Source: Larimichthys crocea (taxonomy: Eukaryota > Chordata > Actinopteri > Sciaenidae). Taken from it: 64,000 nucleotides of DNA. This document shows, piece after piece, positions 60,401 to 64,000 of this stretch (its first letter is position 1; each line of letters begins with the position of its first letter). The notes under the pieces are model-generated. The model was not told the origin of the DNA. It made no database searches and saw only the letters and a program-made list of their open reading frames with translations. A program made the position numbers and the translations under genes. The DNA lies in NCBI RefSeq assembly GCF_000972845.2, contig NC_040013.1, positions 4,144,642-4,208,641 of the forward strand, in the 5' to 3' direction.

Positions 60401-63066
60401 GGTAATGTAACTCAGAAGTTTCTGTCAGCTAATGGCAAAGATGAAGCGACCCAATATGACGTTGATAGAGGAAGCTAAGAAGAAAAAGGGAGAGAGACTG
60501 AACAAGATGACACCAGACGAGTAAATTTCAACCTGTATTTTAGAGAGAGCTTTATGAAATAAAAGACTGAAGCCAGATGCTGAGCTGGGCTTCTTGTTGT
60601 TGGACTAGTAAGTATCAGCTGGCTGCTATGTTTTGTGTTGAATATAATCATTACAAACGCACATGTACATGTAGTGTTATTGCACTCTGGAAGAAATACC
60701 AAATGGCCATCATTCTTCTACGGTATGATAACATTTTACTCAGCAATGCAATTGCTAAGATCTGCTAACAAATAGCGACAGTGCTAGTTGATTGTTTTGT
60801 AAACAAGCCAACAAGTTCGTCAGATTATCTAAACCATGTTGGCAATTACCTCTCATTGCACGGTAATCAAACTTGGACCAGGAAGTGAGACAGGGGTAAT
60901 TTTAGCATTCACCTTTGTTTTCTCTTCCAGTGACATAACTGCATACCCAGATGTCAGCATTTAACCTCATGAGTACAATCTCATTATAGCTGATAGGCGG
61001 GTGGTGATCTAACACCAGAAAAAAAAAAAAAAAAAGCGCATGTGTATGCACAAACTGAAAGGAGTTCACTCGAATGTGTCTGTTATCATCTTTCACGCTT
61101 TATATCCGCATGATCAAAACCCGAAGCTCAACAGAATCAAAAAAACCCACATCCCACGCCGTATCAGCCACATGGTCCTTTTATCACATCAAACATCCTA
61201 CCGTATATGATTTCATTTAAGTCTCCGGGAAATTTTAATAACTGGGACGCATTCTAATGAAAGTGGTTTCAGTCCTCATATGGCACGTATTCCTTTATCA
61301 CTGAGGACTGGAATCGATGCCACATATTCAGTCTCGGCCTCTCTTCACTGTGCTCCTAGACTGTACACTGGAAATCCAGTCAGGAACAACATCCTGTCCC
61401 CGGCCTCTAGGAAGTGACCTCAGCTTCAGAAAGGCCAGATAAAAGGTCCACATCAGAAACAAAAACAACAGGCTGGCCGTAATGAGCTATCCACCAGGCT
61501 CCAGCGTGTTCTGAGGGAGACCAGGTGGTGTGACACACATATGACTCTGATTAGGGGGCCTTCGGAGGAACAAGAGGCGAGCGGGGGGGCATGTAGGGTG
61601 GGCCATGTAGGGCCAATCGGGGAAGCTTTGTATGTGATGCAACTGTTGGTGGTGTTCGATGACCTCCACCAGGCCCCAGGACACTCTTTGCAGTTTGTGT
61701 GCAAGCAGTTTTGGGTACTGTTCTCCTCTAAGAAGCAACATGTGAGCTGAAAAAGTGACTCATACAGCACTAGTCTGTACATTGGATATAGCAGAGGGCA
61801 TATACACACTCGCATGCATACACAAACAAGTAAAAAAATGTAATCAGACATTTCGGTGGACAATTACTGCCACAGCAAACCATGTGCAGAGCAGTCAAAC
61901 CCTCAGATGTGTCCTCTGCGTCTCTCACCCATCTCTCTCTCTAACCTCATTACATGACAGAGGTTTTTGGCACTGGTGTCTGTAGACTCATAATCATACT
62001 TCTGCTCTGCACACATCCTCAAACTGTGGGAGGGAGATGTCAAAGGGACCTCTGGCCTCATTCTTCAAGCGTTAGTTTCATCCTGGTGCATTGTGCCGCG
62101 TTTGACTGGGCTGTTTAAATGTCTCCTGATATCAGGCAACACAAACAAGCAGGCCGGCCGGGCCTGGTGGGGAGGATAAGGAATGAAGGGGAAACGGAGG
62201 CCATTCTTCTCCTCGCGTGACGGGAATTGTGTTGGAACAAGCACCTGTCACCTCCCAACAATGACCACAGAGAGGGAGAGGTAGAAGCAGGAGAGAGAGA
62301 GGGAGGGAGTGAAGAGAGAAAGAGGGCACCGAACAGTCCAAAAAAACTGGATCAATCTGTCAAACTAATTTCCCTCCATCTCCTTCATGTCCTTCTTTCC
62401 CTCCCACTCTTCATTCCTCTCCCTCTGCCTCATATTCAAACAATTTAATCTGTGTAAATTACATTCCAAAACAGGCGCACGTTACAAAGCTCCAGACTTA
62501 CTGCTACACGGACCAGATAAACATCTGCATAATATCTGCATAAATGGTGTGCATTCGTAATAAGGTGAACCAGCTGCTGAGGCTATCCTATTGGCCTTTT
62601 CTTCAACCGCCTCGCTCTCTCCCCTCCTCCTCCCATCCCATCACCTTCATCCGTTCTCCAACACAAACTTTGACATCCGTGTTTTTAAATAGACAAAGAG
62701 CAGCAGCATCTCTGCGTCCTTCAGACTCCTCCTTTAGATACCCTCTAAACAGCCAGAACAGAGGAATGCTGGGCGCAGCACAATCCCACACACCTACAAC
62801 ATGATAAGAGACTCTGGGAGAAAAAAACAACTTTTTTAACCTTGATTCTTTGTCCTCTGCAATGACAGCTAGCCTGCTCTAATCATTTCTGACTGCCGTA
62901 ACTGCTTTTACACTCAGCAAATGTGTGCCCCTTACCTCTCTGTCCTTTAGCTTCATGGCCAGAACCAGCTGGTTGCGATGGTTGGTCAACGCTTCACGGT
63001 AGTTTCCCTTGGAGAAGAATGCCGAGCCCAGATTCCCATGAGCGCGGCATTCCCCTGTTTGGTCAC
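4979..63066 (-). CDS. ttc28: ttc28: TPR- and CHAT-domain protein, 21 exons, 5' end outside the window
   Basis: Joining 21 exons gives one open frame of about 2,232 residues. Here 'w' numbers count from the first residue encoded in the window. The human protein is about 2,480 residues, so about 290 N-terminal residues lie beyond 64000. The order is about 22 TPR units of 40 residues (w1 to about w890, typical motif AYGNLG...ALG.Y..A...), a CHAT domain (about w1120-1475), a conserved linker (w1480-1700) and a Ser/Pro-rich tail ending FLSPGRFFPSSKC. Human TTC28 (TPRBK) is reported at the spindle midzone and midbody with Aurora B and is needed for cytokinesis, so a scaffold role is likely. CHAT domains are caspase-like, but this one lacks the usual Cys. 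All exon borders are GT-AG and keep phase throughout, which makes the model firm. The family assignment is from recognition of the sequence. Confidence 0.95.
6744..6851 (-). CDS. ttc28: ttc28 window exon 20
   Basis: It encodes w1660-1695, beginning GFDLCEVGQEEVVLKTGK and ending HFALQSLLALF. The acceptor is GTGCAG and the donor GTAAGT. The segment is strongly conserved with human TTC28 as I recall it. It lies after the CHAT domain and has no named domain. Confidence 0.93.
6974..7103 (-). CDS. ttc28: ttc28 window exon 19
   Basis: It encodes w1617-1659, LHQVLVQLQTGEKEQD... through VQLWRLPGCHEFLAALG. It follows the microexon in phase 0 (acceptor CTCCAG) and ends with a GTGAGT donor that splits a Gly codon. 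Confidence 0.93.
7104..7859 (-). other. ttc28: ttc28 intron between microexon 18 and exon 19
   Basis: This is 756 bases of non-coding sequence. I see no repeat element or gene in it. Confidence 0.85.
7860..7883 (-). CDS. ttc28: ttc28 window exon 18: 24-nt microexon AVKNMVAM
   Basis: Exactly eight codons, A-V-K-N-M-V-A-M, lie between an acceptor ending GTCTGAAG and a strong GTAAGT donor. Both borders are phase 0, so the exon could be skipped without a frameshift. Human TTC28 has AVKNMVGM at this place in the protein, as I recall, and without these 24 bases the conserved sequence between INR and LHQVLVQ would be missing. The acceptor has A rather than C before AG, which is weaker than usual and may need enhancers. 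Confidence 0.88.
7884..8533 (-). other. ttc28: ttc28 intron between exon 17 and microexon 18
   Basis: This is 650 bases without a recognised repeat or gene. Confidence 0.85.
8534..8610 (-). CDS. ttc28: ttc28 window exon 17
   Basis: It encodes w1583-1608, GLPPPALQALCKLITASEAG then EQLINR. The acceptor is CCTCAG and the donor GTATGC. It is a helical-looking segment after the CHAT domain, conserved with human. Confidence 0.92.
8833..9064 (-). CDS. ttc28: ttc28 window exon 16
   Basis: It encodes w1506-1582, starting VEKSLQRIQNGQRNSMYTSQ, then KVGGVPGWQALLTAVGFRLD, AAVFFPTADPGDRLQQCSTT and LQSLLG. It continues the conserved region that follows the CHAT domain. The exon is phase 0 at its start and ends with a split Gly codon before GTATGC. 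Confidence 0.93.
9175..9299 (-). CDS. ttc28: ttc28 window exon 15: end of the CHAT domain
   Basis: It encodes w1464-1505, GYMLIGNDVKLNSPSSLIGQ then ALAEILQYPDRARDALRVLL and HL. The first residues finish the (h)P.NWAG(F/Y).LIG motif that closes CHAT domains. The following intron, only 110 bases, contains a short GT-rich run. Confidence 0.94.
9403..9650 (-). CDS. ttc28: ttc28 window exon 14: CHAT core, Cys-motif half
   Basis: It encodes w1381-1463. It starts with GSYQESSSKVTADGVVGLTR, then AFLAAGAQCTLVSLWPVPVA, FVHAFYTALLNGTKASAALA and SHPSNWAG. This is the classic CHAT signature GL.RAF..AGA..V..SLWPV. The catalytic Cys motif of active members (VVLSAC-E) corresponds to VVLG-S-Y-QE here, with Tyr (w1383, codon 9646-9644) in the Cys position. 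The acceptor is GCTGCAG and the donor GTGAGC. Confidence 0.95.
9786..10330 (-). CDS. ttc28: ttc28 window exon 13: CHAT core, His-motif half
   Basis: It encodes w1200-1380. Recognisable parts are MAAVVGNPRLPSPVMDRWLW, GPMPSAEEEALMVAELLGCQ and the His motif AECAHFATHISW (His w1277 and w1281; codon for w1281 at 10087-10085). LTAADILDLRLPVKLVVLG closes the exon, and the final Gly codon is split. A 40-residue Gly/Ser/Arg-rich linker (w1294-1333, bases 9929-10048) sits between the His block and YTIPESL. It is longer than the human linker as I remember it. Confidence 0.95.
10420..10599 (-). CDS. ttc28: ttc28 window exon 12: CHAT N-terminal strands
   Basis: It encodes w1140-1199, GLMHSSGPVGRHRQLVMVLE then GELYLIPFALLKGSSSNEYL and YERFSLIAVPSIHGLGTSAK. 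LYLIPFALL matches the L..lPf..L element at the start of CHAT domains. Both borders are phase 0. The donor is GTTGAG, with T at +3, which is weak. Confidence 0.94.
10748..10892 (-). CDS. ttc28: ttc28 window exon 11
   Basis: It encodes w1091-1139, starting SCQSMTSLFSNTMSPAKDGN, then SSLPRRSSNLGKPPLRALYD and LLIAPMEG. The LRALYDLLIAPMEG segment leads into the CHAT fold. The donor is GTGAGT. Confidence 0.94.
10893..13632 (-). other. ttc28: ttc28 intron, 2.7 kb
   Basis: It holds a (CA)n microsatellite at 13337-13364. A non-repetitive stretch at about 12400-12660 has several ATTA/TAAT-type sites and could be a conserved element. No gene is seen. Confidence 0.85.
13337..13364. repeat. (CA)14 microsatellite
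   Basis: This is a pure CA dinucleotide tract in a ttc28 intron. Confidence 0.95.
13633..13773 (-). CDS. ttc28: ttc28 window exon 10
   Basis: It encodes w1044-1090. It completes the Arg of ESYYSR and continues GCSSSETESEAGDLLDQQFE, ELNNKLNSVTDPTGFLRMVS and RNNLFN. The first residues form an acidic, Ser-rich patch. The acceptor is TTTCAG, and its pyrimidine tract is a (CT)n microsatellite. Confidence 0.94.
13774..16151 (-). other. ttc28: ttc28 intron, 2.4 kb
   Basis: It begins, on the right, after exon 9 and ends in the (CT)n tract. A 235-codon plus-strand frame at 14008-14715 has no recognisable protein features and is probably chance. No transposon was recognised. Confidence 0.85.
13778..13801. 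repeat. (AG)n microsatellite next to the exon 10 acceptor
   Basis: About 12 AG units on the plus strand read as (CT)n on the transcript, ending five bases before the exon. The microsatellite therefore is the polypyrimidine tract of this acceptor. Confidence 0.95.
16152..16317 (-). CDS. ttc28: ttc28 window exon 9, with polyglycine
   Basis: It encodes w989-1043, GILKFHEVYLGEGVSEGGSE, FQE, seven Gly (w1012-1018), VISGSSLEQHIASAREALGV and ESYYS. The polyglycine is encoded by a GGC/GGA run at 16249-16229. The human protein has a different Ser/Thr-rich linker here, as I recall, while SLEQHIAS.REALGVES.YSR is conserved. Confidence 0.94.
16318..18704 (-). other. ttc28: ttc28 intron, 2.4 kb
   Basis: It is mostly unique sequence. 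An A-rich run occurs at 18360-18445. No gene or mobile element was recognised. Confidence 0.85.
18705..18923 (-). CDS. ttc28: ttc28 window exon 8
   Basis: It encodes w916-988, GHHDEALAVAERGRTRAFAD, LLVERQTGQQDSDPYTPVTV, EHILDTVNSQRALVLYFSMA and AGYLYSWLLAPGA. The AL..AERGRARAF-like motif commonly joins the last TPR to CHAT domains, and LVLYFS...YLYSWLL.P is the first CHAT-like strand pair. The donor is GTAAGA. Confidence 0.95.
19033..19162 (-). CDS. ttc28: ttc28 window exon 7: end of the TPR array
   Basis: It encodes w873-915, LYRASALFETIRHEAQHSTD, YKLSLFDLQTSCYQALQRVL and VSL. It forms the last helical units before the CHAT linker. The intron to exon 8 is only 109 bases. Confidence 0.95.
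19163..22027 (-). other. ttc28: ttc28 intron, 2.9 kb
   Basis: It contains a (AC)n tract at 20518-20537 and purine-rich sequence near 21920-22010. I see no gene. Confidence 0.85.
20518..20537. repeat. (AC)10 microsatellite
   Basis: This is a pure AC tract inside a ttc28 intron. Confidence 0.92.
22028..22137 (-). CDS. ttc28: ttc28 window exon 6
   Basis: It encodes w836-872, GLRLAEQLARREDEAKIRHR then LGLSLWASGNLEEAQHQ. It completes one TPR unit and supplies the first helix of the last one. The donor is GTAAAG. A (AG)n tract on the plus strand lies 30-55 bases upstream of its acceptor. Confidence 0.95.
22169..22190. repeat. (AG)11 microsatellite near the exon 6 acceptor
   Basis: The pure AG tract reads (CT)n on the transcript, in the branch-point zone upstream of exon 6. 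Confidence 0.92.
23602..23642. repeat. (CA)20 microsatellite
   Basis: This is a pure CA tract in the 4.8-kb intron. Confidence 0.95.
24103..24130. repeat. (AC)14 microsatellite
   Basis: This is a pure AC tract in the 4.8-kb intron. Confidence 0.95.
26912..27435 (-). CDS. ttc28: ttc28 window exon 5: TPR units 17-21
   Basis: It encodes w661-835. Successive 40-residue units are visible: AMGNLQQSLVCFEKRLVVAH, KAQAYGELGALHSQLGNYEQ, GDASCGLGVVYQAMGEYETA, ARAYGNLGLTYESLGNYERA and LAYGSLGRTHHALQNYSQAV. Each has the TPR pattern (W/L/Y)...(L/I/M)G...Y.....Y..A. The acceptor is CTGCAG and the donor GTGAGT. Confidence 0.96.
27436..28665 (-). other. ttc28: ttc28 intron, 1.2 kb
   Basis: It contains a long (GT)n tract at 27869-27922. 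Nothing else is recognisable. Confidence 0.85.
27869..27922. repeat. (GT)27 microsatellite
   Basis: This is a GT tract of 54 bases with one C interruption. It is the longest pair-repeat in the window and can form Z-DNA. Confidence 0.95.
28666..29210 (-). CDS. ttc28: ttc28 window exon 4: TPR units 13-17
   Basis: It encodes w480-660, with units such as ACAYAALGATYRLVQKYDKA, CKAHGHLAAVYMALGKYAMA, AQVYGNMGITKMNVGVMEEA and GRAYGNLGDCYEALGDFEEA. It ends YRGLGNGHR with a split Arg codon at a GTGAGT donor. Identity to human TTC28 is very high as I recall it. Confidence 0.96.
29339..30135 (-). CDS. ttc28: ttc28 window exon 3: TPR units 6-12
   Basis: It encodes w214-479 with about six and a half TPR units, for example GRAYGNMGNAYNALGAFDQA, ASTHGNLAVAYQALGAHDRA, ARALGNLGNFHCSRGEFPQA, KVCHNLGYAHYCLGNYQDAV and AKAYCNLGLAFKALGDFAKA. 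It starts by completing Gly of NLG|IIHQMKGDYETALKLH and ends FYEQQLALAHQ before a GTATGG donor. It is the largest TPR exon. Confidence 0.96.
30136..39598 (-). other. ttc28: ttc28 intron, 9.5 kb
   Basis: It contains short CA tracts (30650-30690), poly-A runs (31530-31600), AG-rich sequence (36345-36385) and (TAA)n at 38601-38622. Non-repetitive stretches at about 37215-37330 and 37740-37890 carry several TAATTA/ATTA motifs and may be conserved non-coding elements. No exon or gene was recognised. Confidence 0.85.
38601..38622. repeat. (TAA)7 microsatellite
   Basis: This is a trinucleotide tract in the 9.5-kb intron. Confidence 0.92.
39599..40106 (-). CDS. ttc28: ttc28 window exon 2: TPR units 2-6
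   Basis: It encodes w45-213, AASMALSSLGHVYTAIGDYP and further units ARELGNMGAVYIAMGDFENA, ARAYSNLGSAYHYHRNFDKA and MRAYAGLGHAARCMQDLERA. It ends GRASSNLG with the Gly codon split at a GTACGT donor. The acceptor is CCATAG. It is near-identical to the human sequence in the same place as I recall it. Confidence 0.96.
43229..43250. repeat. (AG)11 microsatellite
   Basis: This is a pure AG tract in the 22.8-kb intron. Confidence 0.9.
44170..44350. repeat. Degenerate interspersed repeat (ATTAATCAAT-ended)
   Basis: The left end (ATGAATCAATTAATTGC) and the right end (TATTTCATTAATCAATCG) are loosely inverted. The interior has AGAAAATAGTGAAAAA, a GGTGACATCTTC block and AGCTGAAACTAGCAAAT. I recall this arrangement from a very common percomorph repeat. 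This copy is diverged and I cannot name the family with certainty. Confidence 0.4.
44569..44596. repeat. (AC)14 microsatellite
   Basis: This is a pure AC tract in the 22.8-kb intron. Confidence 0.93.
44730..44753 (+). other. G-quadruplex motif
   Basis: Five runs of three or more G (44730-32, 44736-39, 44743-45, 44747-49, 44751-53) are separated by loops of one to three bases, inside a CpG-rich 90-bp patch. The G strand is the plus strand, which is the template strand for ttc28. Confidence 0.7.
45339..45369. repeat. (CA)15 microsatellite
   Basis: This is a pure CA tract in the 22.8-kb intron. Confidence 0.93.
45760..45803. repeat. Perfect 19-bp inverted repeat with 6-base loop
   Basis: GACAGTCTTAACAGACAGC at 45760-45778 and its exact complement at 45785-45803 are separated by GCGGTA. 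The next outer bases do not pair. It belongs to no element I recognise. Confidence 0.95.
46941..46954. repeat. 14-bp SINE target-site duplication, left
   Basis: AAGAGTAGATCACT here is repeated exactly at 47127-47140. Confidence 0.9.
46955..47126 (+). mobile_element. tRNA-derived SINE, 172 bp
   Basis: The head is tRNA-like, with an RNA polymerase III A box TAGCTCGGTTGG (46969-46980) and B box GGTTCGAATCC (47028-47038). The body has GCATGTCATTCCC and CTTCAGCTG...TATCAAAATAAA segments that I recall from abundant percomorph SINEs. Perfect 14-bp target duplications flank it, showing insertion by LINE-type reverse transcription. It sits antisense to ttc28 in the large intron. Confidence 0.92.
47127..47140. 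repeat. 14-bp SINE target-site duplication, right
   Basis: This is an exact copy of 46941-46954. Confidence 0.9.
48094..48126. repeat. (GT)16 microsatellite
   Basis: This is a pure GT tract in the 22.8-kb intron. Confidence 0.93.
50691..50738. repeat. (GGA)n purine tract
   Basis: About 15 GGA/GAA triplets lie inside a longer, almost pure purine stretch (50630-50745). Such mirror-symmetric tracts can form triplex DNA. Confidence 0.9.
51989..52036. repeat. (AC)24 microsatellite
   Basis: This is a pure AC tract in the 22.8-kb intron. Confidence 0.95.
57402..57433. repeat. (CA)16 microsatellite
   Basis: This is a pure CA tract just right of a 190-bp purine-rich stretch. Confidence 0.95.
59840..60910 (+). 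repeat. Degenerate copy of an abundant teleost repeat with a coding relic
   Basis: From about 60170 the sequence (CTCTGTGATTTACAGAG, then TGGACAGTAAACTGCGAAAT) resembles a repeat I recall from many fish genomes. A plus-strand frame at 60440-60523 reads MKRPNMTLIEEAKKKKGERL then NKMTPDE and stops. I recall an MKRPNMTLIEEAKKRK start on a short repeat-borne protein in fish, so this looks like a truncated relic. No terminal repeats were identified and the limits are approximate. Confidence 0.4.
62936..63066 (-). CDS. ttc28: ttc28 window exon 1 (an internal exon): TPR unit
   Basis: It encodes w1-44, GDQTGECRAHGNLGSAFFSK then GNYREALTNHRNQLVLAMKL and KDRE. The Gly codon is shared with an upstream exon outside the window (two bases here), and the donor is GTAAGG. 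The matching human segment lies near residue 295, so at least the first-exon region and its promoter are to the right of 64000. Confidence 0.95.
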
Positions 63067-64000
63067 CTGAAGAGCAAGAAAACCCCCAAAAAACATGAGA
63101 AAGAGCCAGAAAAGCATATTTGATTACAAAGCAACCGGTGTTTATTTCACATCATCCCACTGCCACTGCTTGAACAGCGATGTGATGAACCACATCTATG
63201 TCGCCAACATGCCAGTGCACCCTTAAAAGGGAAAGTGGCCGTTCTAGGTTCTCCACAGTAGAGCAGCTTCCCTGACAGCTGGTAGTGTTGATCTCAATGC
63301 TCCAGAGGGTGAGAGGGGAAAGCCTTATTATTTCTGCCTGACAGAGAGGCCCCACAGACAGGGCCAAAGTAAAGCGCAAGTCTCTGCGCTCCACCTGAGA
63401 ACCACAGCTCCTTATCTCCAGCTGCTCTGCCCAGTCATGTGTCAAACTGTGAGGGGGTGAGAAGAGTGGAGCCAGTCTGTGCTACTCTCTGTTTTCATTT
63501 TTTCTCTTTCTTTCTTCCCCCTTACTGTCTTTCTCTCAAACATGCTCTACTCTCCCTATATTAAAACCCACACAGCAAATCCATACTCATAATAACAAAC
63601 ATCTATTTTTGAGCAAAGAAATGGGTCACGTCCTGTCAATTTCTGGCAGATTACCTCGTGTTCTGGTTCTCAAACGGGGACGAACACAAAAGGGACAAGA
63701 AGAATCAGTCCCGGGGACATTTTGTTTTATTCCTTTACTGCAAGGCTGGACAAACATTAATTAAAAATGTTTGAAAAAATATTTAAAAAATATGCTGGTA
63801 TTAATACACAAGAGCAGGACTGAGAGTCGAGCCATGCTCGCTGCCCTGTAAGGCGGGCTAATGTTGGCTTTATTGGCACGACCAAGTCGAAACAGTGTGT
63901 TAACCTGCTAATCTTTCTCAACAGGTATAATGTTTAAATCTTTAGGATGCTTAAATATGCAAAGTAGCTCAGCTGAGGCTGATGTGTTTAGTCAGGGATC
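63067..64000 (-). other. ttc28: ttc28 intron upstream of window exon 1 (partial)
   Basis: This is non-coding sequence between the exon acceptor at 63067-63068 and the window edge. No exon carrying the preceding TTC28 sequence is present, and no repeat was recognised. Confidence 0.8.

Larger units (their letters stand above)
40107..62935 (-). other. ttc28: ttc28 intron, 22.8 kb
   Basis: This is the largest intron in the window. It holds a SINE (46955-47126), a degenerate repeat (44170-44350), a larger degenerate element (about 59840-60910), many CA/GT tracts, purine tracts (50630-50745 and 57120-57300), a perfect hairpin (45760-45803) and a G-quadruplex motif (44730-44753). Candidate regulatory stretches lie at 42170-42300 and 56150-56560. 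I found no TTC28-like or other exon in it, on either strand. Confidence 0.8.

Noticed and set aside
1..64000. CRISPR arrays, bacterial operons, prophage or rRNA/tRNA genes
   Set aside because: None is present. The direct repeats are microsatellites or transposon arrays, and the only tRNA-like sequence is the SINE head at 46955.

Overview
The window looks like ray-finned fish DNA, probably a percomorph teleost. Large introns full of (CA)n/(GT)n tracts surround short conserved exons with GT-AG borders. hAT-type non-autonomous transposons and a tRNA-derived SINE are present. The order pitpnb then ttc28, both on the minus strand, matches the PITPNB-TTC28 order I recall from human 22q12. There are no bacterial features, CRISPR arrays or operons.

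Almost everything belongs to one gene, ttc28 (tetratricopeptide repeat protein 28), read right to left. Twenty-one coding exons join in frame from 63066 down to a stop codon at 4979-4981. They encode about 2,232 residues. The N-terminus and upstream exons lie beyond base 64000. Exons 1-7 encode about 22 TPR units of roughly 40 residues, exons 8-15 a caspase-like CHAT domain, and exons 16-21 a conserved linker and a long Ser/Pro-rich tail. The 3'UTR runs to about 4205.

At the left end, 2140-2159 is the first coding exon of pitpnb (phosphatidylinositol transfer protein beta; MVLIKEY then a splice donor), with a CpG/GC-box/CCAAT promoter behind it. Positions 1-2139 are pitpnb intron 1. The 2.6 kb between pitpnb exon 1 and the end of the ttc28 3'UTR (2.0 kb of it upstream of ttc28's end to 2160) is largely filled by three separate hAT-like insertions. 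Each has terminal inverted repeats and an 8-bp target-site duplication. The first is a fold-back element whose arms are 20-bp tandem repeats, and it landed next to the pitpnb CCAAT box.

The introns (the largest is 22.8 kb, 40107-62935) hold microsatellites, a SINE with a perfect 14-bp target duplication, degenerate repeats, a perfect 19-bp hairpin, a G-quadruplex motif and some non-repetitive homeodomain-site-rich stretches that may be enhancers. I found no second protein gene inside them.

The most interesting biology is TTC28 itself, an animal TPR-CHAT protein with the same broad architecture as bacterial TPR-CHAT peptidases. It keeps the CHAT histidine region but has Tyr where the nucleophilic Cys is expected, so it appears to be a pseudoprotease scaffold.
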